Source of the DNA: Dietzia timorensis
GTDB lineage: Bacteria; Actinomycetota; Actinomycetes; Mycobacteriales; Mycobacteriaceae
Assembly: GCF_001659785.1 (NCBI RefSeq)
Contig: NZ_CP015961.1
Location: forward strand, 1,364,001 to 1,428,000
Length of the DNA: 64,000 nucleotides
Direction of reading: 5' to 3'
The notes beneath the pieces are model-generated. The model saw only the letters and a program-made list of their open reading frames with translations. It was not told the origin of the DNA and ran no database searches. Below are positions 34,612 through 43,405 of this stretch, piece after piece. Positions within the stretch are counted from its first letter, which is position 1; every line of letters starts with the position of its first letter. A program made the translations under genes and the position numbers.

Positions 34612-35346
34612 ATGCAAGCACCGGTAGACGAACAACGTCATCTCGTCGAAATCGCCGAACTCGACGCGCGGATCGCGGGGCTGCGGCACAAGGACAAGCA
34701 TCTTCCCGAGCAGGAGAGCCTCGACGAGCTGCGTGAACAGCGGCGCAGCGCGGCGGGCGGAGCGGCCCGCGCTCGCATCCGCCTCGAGGACGCCGAGCGC
34801 GCCCACAAGAAGATGCTCTCCGAGCTCGCCGACCTTGATAAGCGAGCAGCCGAGGCTGCGGCCACCGACGAGGCTTCACTGCCGACGGCGAGCGCGCGCC
34901 GCGACGCCGCCCACGAGAAGGGAGCCGTGGCCAGGCTGACCGAGGAATTGAAGGCCCAGCTGGGCGATCTCGAGACCGCGCGCGAGGCGGGAGAGGCCGA
35001 TGTCGCGCATCACGGGGCGATGCTCGATCAGCTCGATTCGAAGATCGCCACTGCCGAGATAGCTCGGCTCCACGCTATCCACGACGTCGGTGCATCCCTC
35101 GAATCCGCGCAGAGCCGCCGCGCAGCCCTGGCCGCGCAGGTCTCCGGCGAACTCATGGCCGAGTACGAACGCATCGCAGCCGAGCGCGGCGCCGGGGCAG
35201 GCGAGCTTCATCCACACCGCTGCGGCGCCTGCCAGATGGAGCTCGACCGCGCGACCATCGCCGCGTTTCACGATACCCCGGCGGGCACCATCATCCACTG
35301 CCCTGAATGCGGCGCGATCCTCGTACGCCCCAAGGGGGCACAGTGA
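34612..35346 (+). CDS. Zinc-ribbon coiled-coil protein (DUF164 / Rv2229c type)
   Basis: A 244-residue protein with a long N-terminal helical hairpin rich in Ala/Glu/Arg (about 10-180). A C-terminal C4 zinc ribbon follows, with paired cysteines in HRCGACQMEL and IHCPECGAILV. GAGGAG precedes ATG 34612. Its stop overlaps the start of the phosphatase gene by four bases (GTGA). It lies between NIF3 and the phosphatase, as in M. tuberculosis. Nucleic-acid or protein binding is presumed; function not established. Confidence 0.9.
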   Translation: MQAPVDEQRHLVEIAELDARIAGLRHKDKHLPEQESLDELREQRRSAAGGAARARIRLEDAERAHKKMLSELADLDKRAAEAAATDEASLPTASARRDAAHEKGAVARLTEELKAQLGDLETAREAGEADVAHHGAMLDQLDSKIATAEIARLHAIHDVGASLESAQSRRAALAAQVSGELMAEYERIAAERGAGAGELHPHRCGACQMELDRATIAAFHDTPAGTIIHCPECGAILVRPKGAQ

Positions 35347-36053
35347 GTACCGGTGCCGCCGAGGCTCGTTCGGGCGTCAAGCATTCGGCCGGATGGGTGG
35401 CTGGATCGGCGACAATGACCCGGATCCTGCTCGTGCGTCACGGACAGACACCGATGTCGATCGACCGGCGTTTTTCCGGACACGGCGACCCGGAACTCAC
35501 CGAGTTGGGCGAGCGCCAGGCGGAGGCGACGTCCGCCGTCATCCAGAAAATGACCACAAATGACGCCGGAGGAAGCGATATCCGGGCGATCGTTTCCTCG
35601 CCGCTTTCTCGGTGTCTCGCCACGGCCACGCGGCTTGCTGACTCTACGGGTGTAGAAGTGTCGGTCGATCAGGGCTTGATCGAGACGGATTTCGGCGAAT
35701 GGGAAGGGCTGACCTTCGGCGAGGCGGCCGATAGAGACCCTGAACATCACAGGTCCTGGATCGGTAGTCCGGCGCTTGCGGCCCCCGGAGGGGAATCCTT
35801 CGACGAGGTCGCCGCGCGGGTGCTGCCCACGGTCGACAGGTGGACGAAGCAGGCAGAGGGCGGGACACTCGTGGTCGTCAGCCACGTCACGCCCATCAAG
35901 CTGGTGCTCCAGCAGGCACTCGCAGGCGGGCCCGAATTCGCCTATCGCCTACACCTGGATCTGTCGCAGGTATCCGAATTGCGGCGCTACAGCGACGGGC
36001 AGGCAAGCGTGCACCTGGTCAATTCCACCGCGCACCTCGAGGGGATCGAGTAA
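35343..36053 (+). CDS. Histidine phosphatase (phosphoglycerate-mutase-like), lacking an RNase H domain
   Basis: A 236-residue histidine phosphatase. The phosphohistidine lies in LLVRHGQTPMS, and the second catalytic His in LVVVSHVTPIKLVL. In M. tuberculosis the orthologous position (Rv2228c) encodes a fusion of an N-terminal RNase HI domain with this phosphatase. Here only about 25-35 non-conserved residues precede the phosphatase domain, so the RNase H half is absent. GTG 35343 overlaps the previous stop; ATG 35415 (MTRILLVRHGQ) is an alternative start. The phosphatase half may act in cobalamin synthesis as alpha-ribazole phosphatase, which is inference. Confidence 0.88.
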   Translation: MSTGAAEARSGVKHSAGWVAGSATMTRILLVRHGQTPMSIDRRFSGHGDPELTELGERQAEATSAVIQKMTTNDAGGSDIRAIVSSPLSRCLATATRLADSTGVEVSVDQGLIETDFGEWEGLTFGEAADRDPEHHRSWIGSPALAAPGGESFDEVAARVLPTVDRWTKQAEGGTLVVVSHVTPIKLVLQQALAGGPEFAYRLHLDLSQVSELRRYSDGQASVHLVNSTAHLEGIE

Positions 36054-36111
36054 GCGATCGGCCCGGCCATTATGCAATTCGGTGCGGGGAACCTCTAGAA
36101 TTCTGCACGGA

Positions 36112-36524
<413 letters not shown>

Positions 36525-36566
36525 CTTCCCACGTGCCGCGGGCATTTCGCGCCTATCATTGCGGGC

Positions 36567-38051
36567 ATGTGGATGACCTCCCGCGATCTGGATTTCGCTC
36601 CCATCAGGACCGAGTTCGAGCTGCCTCCCTCCGGGGACGATGCGTTCCCCTCAGACGTGCGGGCCGAGGCAGTGGCCGCGCGGGATCTCTTCGCCGGCGA
36701 GCGGACGGACTTTTCCGACCTCGCGCTCGTGACGATCGACCCGCCGGGGTCGATGGACCTGGACCAGGCGGTGCGCATCGAAGCCCGATCCGGCGGCTGG
36801 GTGGTCTATTACGCGATTGCTGACGTCGGGGCGCTGGTGCCGCCCGGCGGTGCGATGGAGGCCGAGTCTCTGCGCCGTGGGCAGACCATCTACCTGCCCG
36901 ACGGATCGGTGCCACTGCACCCGCGCGAACTCAGCGAGGCCGCGGGCTCGCTTCTGCCCGGCGAGGCCCGCGCGGCCGTGCTGTGGCGCGTGGAGATCGA
37001 CGAGGAGGCGCGCGTGCTGTCGACCGACGTGCAGCGGGCGACGGTGCGCTCACGCGAGCGTTTCACCTACGCCGAGGTCCAGGCCGCCGCAGACGAGGGC
37101 ACGCTCGCCGAACCGATCGCCGAGCTGCCCGCCGCCGGGCGCGCGCTGCGGGCCGCGGGAGTGCGCGCCGGCGCCGTCAACCTGCGGATTCCCGCCCAGG
37201 ACATCGAGGGCGGCGCCGGGCATTGGGAGCTGCGTATCGAGCAGCGCACCGAGGCCGACGAGTGGAATGCGCAGATCTCGCTGCTCGTGGGCAGGTGCGC
37301 GGCAGCGATCATGCTCGACGGGAAGTGCGGCGTGCTGCGCACCCTTCCGCCCGCGGACGAGGAGACGCTAACGAATCTGCGGCGCACCGCGGCGGCGCTG
37401 CAACTCGAGTGGCCGCAGGAGCAGTCCCTCGGGGAGTTCCTCGATTCCGTCGACGTCAACAACTCGCGTGGCCTGGCGATGATGCGCGCGTCCACCGCGG
37501 CGCTGAGAGGCGCCGACTACGCAGCGTTCGACGGGCAGAATCCCAAGGAGCGGGACCACGCCGGGATTGGCGGGCCGTACGCGCACGTCACCGCGCCGCT
37601 GCGCCGGCTGGTCGACCGCTTCGCCACCGAGATCTGCCTCGCGCTGACGGCGGGCACCGAGGTTCCAGGGTGGGTCCGCGGCGCGATGGAGACGTTGCCG
37701 GAGGTCATGAACAGCTCTTCGCGCACAGCGTCATCGGTGGACCGCGCCTGCGTCGACCTTGCCGAGGCGGTTGCGCTTGAGGAGTTCGTCGGCGCCCCGC
37801 TTGCGGTGTATGTGCTGCGCTCGAGCACGGAACCGAAGACGCCCGAGGCGAAGGAGCGCCCGGGGGAGGTGTTTCTCGCGCAGCCGCCCGTGTTCGCGCC
37901 GTGCACCGGGCCAGTGTCCGAGGGGATGACGGCGACTGTGTTCGTCGCAGTGGCCGATCGGGATACACGCCGGGTGGAGTTCTCGGCCGAGGAGCCCTCC
38001 GAAAACACAGCGGACGAGCACGCGGAATCCGTTCCCGACGCCGCGAGCTAA
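36567..38051 (+). CDS. RNB-domain (RNase II/R-like) exoribonuclease
   Basis: A 494-residue nuclease with an RNB catalytic domain. The catalytic Asp cluster is in TIDPPGSMDLDQAVRIE (about residue 60). The conserved GTEVPG region and the C-terminal ATHVTAPLRR-type HVTAPLRRLVDRF motif are present. It is shorter than RNase R (no obvious N-terminal cold-shock or C-terminal S1 repeat), like the compact actinobacterial subgroup. ATG 36567 or 36573 is the start, just after rnpB. The last 60 residues are acidic and low-complexity. Its stop overlaps the next gene's stop by four bases, convergently. Confidence 0.87.
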   Translation: MWMTSRDLDFAPIRTEFELPPSGDDAFPSDVRAEAVAARDLFAGERTDFSDLALVTIDPPGSMDLDQAVRIEARSGGWVVYYAIADVGALVPPGGAMEAESLRRGQTIYLPDGSVPLHPRELSEAAGSLLPGEARAAVLWRVEIDEEARVLSTDVQRATVRSRERFTYAEVQAAADEGTLAEPIAELPAAGRALRAAGVRAGAVNLRIPAQDIEGGAGHWELRIEQRTEADEWNAQISLLVGRCAAAIMLDGKCGVLRTLPPADEETLTNLRRTAAALQLEWPQEQSLGEFLDSVDVNNSRGLAMMRASTAALRGADYAAFDGQNPKERDHAGIGGPYAHVTAPLRRLVDRFATEICLALTAGTEVPGWVRGAMETLPEVMNSSSRTASSVDRACVDLAEAVALEEFVGAPLAVYVLRSSTEPKTPEAKERPGEVFLAQPPVFAPCTGPVSEGMTATVFVAVADRDTRRVEFSAEEPSENTADEHAESVPDAAS

Positions 38052-38611
38052 TCGCGGCCGACCGTGCGGAAGTACCACACGTAGAACGCCGTCCAGCCTG
38101 CCCAGTACACCGTCGGCGCCAGCCAGGAAATCTGGCCGGGGAAGAGCTTCTTACCTGCCGTGTGCGCCAGGTGGCTCGCGCCCGGGACGAGGACGAACCG
38201 AGTCATCCGCGCCGGCACGGACCACGCCAGAAACGCCGGGAGCGACCGCCCCTGCAGCCCCGAGGTGCGGGCGAAGATCTTGTAGGGCACGCCCTTGGTC
38301 GGCCCGACGAGCACCGCGAGATCGCCCTTGGCGACCAGGTCGCGTTCGGCCGTGGCGATCATCGTTTCGCTGATCGCGGGCAGGCGCTGCAACATCGCGG
38401 AACTCTCGTCCGCCGGGACCTTCGCACCCCAGCGGTAGGTGAGCACGCCGCCGACGAGCGCGCCGCCGAGCGCGGACAACGTCGTCTCCATCGACCTGCG
38501 CGGATGCCGCAACGCGACCTTGCTCAGCCACACGTCCGGGACGATAAAGAACGCGGTCGCCTCCGCGAACCCCCACCCGGCAGCCACCGCATGATCCATT
38601 CGTGCGCCCAT
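38048..38611 (-). CDS. Integral membrane protein (DedA/VTT-like)
   Basis: A 187-residue membrane protein. It starts MGARMDHAVAAGWGFAEATA, with FFIVPDVWLSKVALRHPRRS reminiscent of small DedA/YqaA-type (VTT) membrane proteins. There are three or four hydrophobic helices, and a conserved-looking GPTKGVPYKIFA segment. ATG 38611 has GGGAGG at 38620-38625 with spacing of eight. It is divergent from the phospholipid operon at 38804, so a membrane-lipid role is plausible but unproven. Confidence 0.6.
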   Translation of the reverse strand: MGARMDHAVAAGWGFAEATAFFIVPDVWLSKVALRHPRRSMETTLSALGGALVGGVLTYRWGAKVPADESSAMLQRLPAISETMIATAERDLVAKGDLAVLVGPTKGVPYKIFARTSGLQGRSLPAFLAWSVPARMTRFVLVPGASHLAHTAGKKLFPGQISWLAPTVYWAGWTAFYVWYFRTVGRD

Positions 38612-38803
38612 GATCATTTCCTCCCGAACTCGACTGACTCCGACGTCATTACCCACTGACCAATGAGAGGGAACATTTCGGCGAAAAGTTCCCTCTGAAG
38701 ATCGTGGCCGCGCGGAGAAGCGCCCGACGCGGACCGGAACTTTATACAGTGTGATGCATCGAGTGCGGCCGTGAGCAGCATTCGCAACGGGGAAGGGGCC
38801 CTC

Positions 38804-39526
38804 ATGTCGGGACCGGAATCGGTGGAGGGCGCGGGAGCGATCCCGCGCGGTACGCAGCGGCGAGACATCCCGCAGCGCAGCACGGGCTGGGCGGCGCGCG
38901 CGGCGGACGCGATGGCCGGCGCCGGGCTCACCCCCAACCAGATCTCGGTGCTTTCGGTGGTCTTCGCCGCGTTCGGGGCCGCGCTGCTCGTCGCGTCCGC
39001 GCACGTGGGCACTCCCGTGCGCTCGGTTCTTCTCGTGGCCGTCGCGGTGCTGCTGCCGCTGCGCCTGCTGGCGAACATGCTCGACGGGATGCTGGCCGTC
39101 GAGAAGGGTATGCATTCGCCGGTGGGAGACCTCTACAACGAGGTGCCCGACAGGCTGTCCGACGTGCTCGTCTTCGCCGCGGCCGGTTACGCCACAGCCG
39201 GGGCGTGGATCGTCGGCACTACGGATGTAGGAGTTGTCCTCGGGTGGTCCGCGGCGATCGCCGCCGTTCTCACCGCGTACGTGCGCAGCCTCGGCGCGGC
39301 GAACGGTACCGGCAATTTCTTCCACGGGCCGATGGCCAAGCCGGCGCGCATGTGGGTGATTGTCGCCGCGGCGCTGGTCTCGCTCGCCGAACCGACGTTG
39401 CCGTTCGAGGAGGGCACGGTGTTCGCGGTTGCCCTCGTGGTGGTCGTCGCCGGCTCGGTGGCCACGGTTATCGTCCGGCTGCGGCTCGTGGCACGACGTA
39501 TGACGGCGGAGGGGGAGTCCGCATGA
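38804..39526 (+). CDS. CDP-alcohol phosphatidyltransferase
   Basis: A 240-residue membrane enzyme of the CDP-alcohol phosphatidyltransferase family, which joins a CDP-diacylglycerol or CDP-alcohol to an alcohol acceptor. The family signature appears as MLDGMLAVEKGMHSPVGDLY followed by NEVPDRLSD; the usual Arg after DGxxA is absent and an Asn sits at one Asp position. Six hydrophobic helices are visible. ATG 38804 has AAGGGG upstream. Its stop overlaps the next start (ATGA), making this the first of three coupled genes. The alcohol acceptor is unknown. Confidence 0.88.
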   Translation: MSGPESVEGAGAIPRGTQRRDIPQRSTGWAARAADAMAGAGLTPNQISVLSVVFAAFGAALLVASAHVGTPVRSVLLVAVAVLLPLRLLANMLDGMLAVEKGMHSPVGDLYNEVPDRLSDVLVFAAAGYATAGAWIVGTTDVGVVLGWSAAIAAVLTAYVRSLGAANGTGNFFHGPMAKPARMWVIVAAALVSLAEPTLPFEEGTVFAVALVVVVAGSVATVIVRLRLVARRMTAEGESA

Positions 39527-40302
39527 GCCGGGCACACTCGCGTTCATCCGGAATCGCAATGTCCGGCGCGCGCTCGGTCGTCGCCGCGGCAGTGGCCGCG
39601 ATCGCCGGGGCCAAACCCGAGTTCGCCGCGAACGGCGAGGTGCGCGACGGTTCGACGGTCGATCTGCCCACCCAGGCCATCTTCTACGCCAATCATTCGA
39701 GCCACCTCGATTTCGTCACGCTGTGGGCGTCGCTGCCGCCCCGGCTGCGCAACAGGGTTCGCCCCGTCGCGGCCGCCGACTACTGGTCGAGCGGGTTCAA
39801 ACGGGCAGCCGCCGAGGGGTTCTTCAACGCCTACCTCGTCGAACGCGGCGGCTCGAGCGCTCGCGAGGGCGAAGCCCCCCAGCACCCGGACCGGGCGAGG
39901 CGTTCCTCCAGTCAGATCGACGGGATGAACGAGGTGCTTTCGGCGGGAGACTCGCTCATCATCTTTCCGGAGGGCACCCGCGGCACCGGCGAGAAGCTCG
40001 CGCGATTCCAGGCGGGCCTGTATCACCTGGCCCGCAAGAACCCCGAGATCCCCGTCATCCCCGTCGCGCTGGCGAACCTCGGCAGGATCTTGCCCAAGGG
40101 GGTGAAGATCCCCGTCCCACACCTGTCCACGGTGCGTTTCCACGAGCCGATCGGGGTGGGCGAGGAGGAGTCGAAAGAGGAGTTCCTCGGGCGCGCCACG
40201 GCGATCATCAATCGCTCGCTGCGCAGCTTCGACCCGGACATGGATGACGAGCCCGAACCGGGCGAAGATTCCGCATCCGATCCGAAGGAGGAAAAGCGAT
40301 GA
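39523..40302 (+). CDS. 1-acyl-glycerol-3-phosphate acyltransferase-like protein
   Basis: A 259-residue PlsC-family acyltransferase. The catalytic NHX4D motif is in YANHSSHLDFV (about residue 57), and the substrate motif is IIFPEGTRGTGE (about 145). It would form phosphatidic acid by acylating lysophosphatidate, or acylate another glycerol-like acceptor. Its start overlaps the previous stop by ATGA and its stop overlaps the cdsA-like start in the same way. The C-terminus is an acidic tail. The linkage predicts shared lipid substrates. Confidence 0.88.
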   Translation: MSRAHSRSSGIAMSGARSVVAAAVAAIAGAKPEFAANGEVRDGSTVDLPTQAIFYANHSSHLDFVTLWASLPPRLRNRVRPVAAADYWSSGFKRAAAEGFFNAYLVERGGSSAREGEAPQHPDRARRSSSQIDGMNEVLSAGDSLIIFPEGTRGTGEKLARFQAGLYHLARKNPEIPVIPVALANLGRILPKGVKIPVPHLSTVRFHEPIGVGEEESKEEFLGRATAIINRSLRSFDPDMDDEPEPGEDSASDPKEEKR

Positions 40303-41288
40303 TCGGCCTCGTCGACGCGCGCACCGGGCTCCTGCTCGGCGGGGTCTACGGCGTCCTCGTCCTCGCCTCGGCGGTGACGGCGGTGCTCTACGCCGTGCTG
40401 GACCGCGAGAAGAACGCCGGCCTGCTCACCAACCTCACCCAGCGCATCGCTGCCTGGTGGTTCATGATCACCGGAATCGCCGTCGCGCTGCTCGCGGGAG
40501 AGACGGTCGCCGTGCTCGCGTTCCTGCTGTTGTCCTGGCTCGGCCTGCGCGAATTCATCACCATCTCGCCCACGCATCGCAAAGACCACAAGACGCTCGT
40601 GTGGGTGTTCTTCGTCATCACCCCGCTGCACTATTTCTTCGTCTGGCAGCACTGGTACGGCATGTTCGCCGTCTTCATCCCGGTCTACGCGTTCCTGTTC
40701 CTGCCTACGCGCAGCGCGCTCGCGGGCGAGACGAAGAACTTCCTGCGACGCACCGCCGTCACCCAGTGGGCACTCATGGTGTGTGTCTACGCGGTGAGCT
40801 ACACCGTCGCCGTGATCAACCTGCCCACGGCTATGGAGCACGGCCGCGAGTTCGCCGAATACGCGCCCGCGGGGTCCGGCGGCGCGGCCGGGGCTCAGCT
40901 GCTGCTGTTCCTGTTTATCGTCGTCCAGGGCTCGGACGTGCTCCAATACATCTGGGGCAAGACCCTCGGCCGCCACCCGATCGCGCCGGCGGTGAGCCCG
41001 AACAAGACGTGGGAGGGCTTCGTCGGTGGAGTCCTCTCTGCCACCGCCCTCGGCACGGCGCTGTGGTGGATCACCCCGTTCGCGCCGTGGCAGGCCGCGG
41101 CCATCTCGTTCGCGTGTTGTCTCATGGGCTTCTTCGGCGGGCTCGTCATGTCCTCGATCAAGCGCGACCGCGGGGTCAAGGACTTCGGTTCGATCATCCC
41201 CGGGCACGGTGGAATCATGGACCGACTCGACTCGCTAGTCTTCGCAGCGCCGGTGTTCTTCCACCTCGTCCGCTTCTTCTTCACCTAG
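40299..41288 (+). CDS. cdsA: Phosphatidate cytidylyltransferase (CdsA-like)
   Basis: A 329-residue membrane enzyme that makes CDP-diacylglycerol from CTP and phosphatidate. The signature is SPNKTWEGFVGG followed by SSIKRDRGVKDFGSIIPGHG and IMDRLDSL, with the conserved Asp residues. Eight or so transmembrane helices are visible. It ends a coupled unit of CDP-alcohol transferase, acyltransferase and CdsA, similar in content to E. coli ynbAB-type clusters. It may be a second cdsA; the housekeeping copy may lie elsewhere. Confidence 0.92.
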   Translation: MIGLVDARTGLLLGGVYGVLVLASAVTAVLYAVLDREKNAGLLTNLTQRIAAWWFMITGIAVALLAGETVAVLAFLLLSWLGLREFITISPTHRKDHKTLVWVFFVITPLHYFFVWQHWYGMFAVFIPVYAFLFLPTRSALAGETKNFLRRTAVTQWALMVCVYAVSYTVAVINLPTAMEHGREFAEYAPAGSGGAAGAQLLLFLFIVVQGSDVLQYIWGKTLGRHPIAPAVSPNKTWEGFVGGVLSATALGTALWWITPFAPWQAAAISFACCLMGFFGGLVMSSIKRDRGVKDFGSIIPGHGGIMDRLDSLVFAAPVFFHLVRFFFT

Positions 41289-41367
41289 AGCTCGCCAATC
41301 CGTCTACCCTCGACAGGGAGACCGAACCAGCCACCGACCGAACGCGCACATTAGGGAGCCACATCTT

Positions 41368-41547
41368 ATGGCAGACAACGGCAACGACACCGAGTGGTAC
41401 TACAACACCAAGACCGGCGAGGTTATCCAGGGCAAGCAGGAGGGCTACACCGACCGCATGGGCCCTTACTCGAGCCGCGAGGCCGCCGCCCACGCGCTGG
41501 AAACGGCCAAGGAACGCAACAAGAAGTGGGACGAAGACGAGGACTAG
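41368..41547 (+). CDS. Small conserved hypothetical protein (SPOR-like)
   Basis: A 59-residue acidic protein. It reads MADNGNDTEWYYNTKTGEVI, then QGYTDRMGPYSSREAAAHAL-type sequence, which resembles short actinobacterial proteins sometimes labelled SPOR-domain-like. GGGAG precedes ATG 41368 by about nine bases, and codon use matches neighbours. It lies between cdsA and the convergent CYTH-CHAD gene, with a possible shared hairpin after it (41556-41576). Function unknown. Confidence 0.75.
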   Translation: MADNGNDTEWYYNTKTGEVIQGKQEGYTDRMGPYSSREAAAHALETAKERNKKWDEDED

Positions 41548-41555
41548 AGACTTGT

Positions 41556-41576
41556 CCGGCGGGAGCGCCCCGCCGG
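41556..41576. terminator. GC-rich hairpin between convergent genes
   Basis: CCGGCGGG (41556-41563) and CCCGCCGG (41569-41576) form an 8-base stem with a 5-base loop, between the ends of the small gene and the CYTH-CHAD gene. No T run is seen on either side, so its role as a terminator is uncertain. Confidence 0.4.
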
Positions 41577-41577
41577 G

Positions 41578-43317
41578 CTACTTCTTGTCCTTCGACTTTT
41601 TCTTCTGCTTCTGCTTCTGCTTCTTCTGATTCCTCGCCGCGCGAAGCTTGCGCTGCGAGTCCTGCATTTCCTTGAACGCCGCGGACACCGTCGCCGCCTC
41701 GTCGGCGAAACCCTCAAGCGCGCGCTCGGAGGAGAATCGCTCGTGCTCGAACAGCACCCCGAACCCGAAGGTCGGTTCCCCCGCGGCCTCCGCGCGCCGC
41801 GAGATCCGCCGGATCCATTGCCGCGCCGTCACCGAGTCCTGTACGTCGCCGAGCACGTCGTGTAGCCGCTCGCTCGCCGAGCGGAGCGAGACCACCTGCG
41901 GCATCTCTTTCGAATTGATCGACGCCGCCGTGCGCCGCAGCGCCTTGTTGCGCTTGCGCAGGGTATGGGTGAGCTCCTCGCGCTGCGCCAGAGTCAGGTT
42001 GAGCGATTCGAGCTCGTCCTCGACCCGGGCCCGCGCTTTGTCGAAACGCTTGAACTGCCGCTGCGCGCCCTGGACCACGGGGTCTGACGTCGGAGCCCCG
42101 GATCTACCCTTGCCGAACCCCTTCTTCCCGGACGAAACGATCTCCTTGGTCCGGCCCGAACGGACGCGCTGGGCATCGGTAGGCGCCTCCATCTCGCCTG
42201 CGGCCTCGACCACCTCGTCGAGCGCGTCGAGCAGCGCTAGGTATCGCGGATTCTCGAGGCCCATCGTCACCCGCTTCGCGGTGCGCTGCTCCTCGTGGTC
42301 GAGCTCGGAGAAGATCCGCTCGCGCACCGAGTCGGGGACGAGATCACGCGGGTAGCCTTCGGCGACCTCGTGCAGCCGCGCGCGCACGACCTGCACGTCC
42401 CGCGATTTTCCAAGCATCCGGATGAGCTCTGTGAGCTCGCGTTCGAGCGCCGGGATATCGATGCCCTCCCGCGCACCCGGACGACCGTCGGAGTGCTCGT
42501 CGTCGATCGCCTCGCGGGCCGCGGCCAGCTCCTTCGCGTGCGCGTTGAGCGTCGTCTGCAGATTGCGCGCGGACGTGCGCATCGCGTGGATGCCGACCTC
42601 CAGGCCGAGACGCGCTCCGGCATCCCCGGACAGCAATTTCTCGACATCGGCACGAAGCATGGAAGCCACCGCCGATGACGCCGGAGGCGCGGCGTCATCT
42701 GTGGGGCCGATGGTTTTCGCGAGCTTCGACGCGAGCGGCGAGGCGGTCGCACCGGCGCCGAGGCACGCCGCCGAGAGCCGGGACAGGACGTCGACGGAGC
42801 CGTCCCGTTCGGAGTCGACGAGCTCGAGTTCCCATTCGCGCCACGAGATCGACGCGCCGTCCGCGAGCCGGGTGCCTTGGACGTGGTCATCGCAGAACTC
42901 GACCATCGGCGAGCCGCCGCGCTTGAGAACGGTCTCGTGCCGCTCGTTGTCGATGCGCGCGATGGGGATCAGCTCATCGCGGCGGGCGTAGCCCCATACC
43001 GCGGTGCGGACCTCGTCCGGCACGTCCGTCGAATCGGTGAGCGGGAACGACAATTCGGTGCGTCCTGTGGAACCTGCGGAGGTCTCCACGGCGGGGAGCT
43101 TGATGTGCCATCCGTCGTCCTTGCCGCCGGTGCGGCGGCGAACGGTGATCTTCGCTCTCGTGAGTCGCAGATCCTCCGCGTCGTAGTACGTGGCGGACAG
43201 GTGGTGGACCTGCTCCGTGCGCGCGTCGAGGTCCCCGCCGAGCGTCAGGTCGGGGACGTCGGCGCTGGTCGAAACATCGAAAGTGGACTCCACTTCCCAG
43301 TGCGTGCCGGGTGTCAT
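41578..43317 (-). CDS. CYTH and CHAD domain protein
   Basis: A 579-residue protein. The N-terminal CYTH domain (about 1-200) begins HWEVESTFDVS; the usual ExExK signature has EVEST, with Thr in the Lys place, so phosphate-binding activity may be altered. A CHAD domain (about 225-540) follows, helical and His/Arg-rich, with VGIHAMRTSARNLQTTL. It ends in a very basic Lys/Gln tail. CHAD domains bind polyphosphate, and the pair is associated with polyphosphate metabolism. ATG 43317. Convergent with the small upstream gene. Confidence 0.9.
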   Translation of the reverse strand: MTPGTHWEVESTFDVSTSADVPDLTLGGDLDARTEQVHHLSATYYDAEDLRLTRAKITVRRRTGGKDDGWHIKLPAVETSAGSTGRTELSFPLTDSTDVPDEVRTAVWGYARRDELIPIARIDNERHETVLKRGGSPMVEFCDDHVQGTRLADGASISWREWELELVDSERDGSVDVLSRLSAACLGAGATASPLASKLAKTIGPTDDAAPPASSAVASMLRADVEKLLSGDAGARLGLEVGIHAMRTSARNLQTTLNAHAKELAAAREAIDDEHSDGRPGAREGIDIPALERELTELIRMLGKSRDVQVVRARLHEVAEGYPRDLVPDSVRERIFSELDHEEQRTAKRVTMGLENPRYLALLDALDEVVEAAGEMEAPTDAQRVRSGRTKEIVSSGKKGFGKGRSGAPTSDPVVQGAQRQFKRFDKARARVEDELESLNLTLAQREELTHTLRKRNKALRRTAASINSKEMPQVVSLRSASERLHDVLGDVQDSVTARQWIRRISRRAEAAGEPTFGFGVLFEHERFSSERALEGFADEAATVSAAFKEMQDSQRKLRAARNQKKQKQKQKKKSKDKK

Positions 43318-43405
43318 GAACCCACTATTACCAGCTTTTCTCGCGGCTCAGGCGGCCGGATTCCCGCCTTACCCCGGGCGGGAGGACGCGGCGGGACGCG
43401 CCGGG

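Noticed and set aside
40023-41207. Long antisense frame across the acyltransferase and cdsA genes
   Set aside because: Composition is highly charged and repetitive, as expected for a complement of membrane-protein codons, with no homology or ribosome site.
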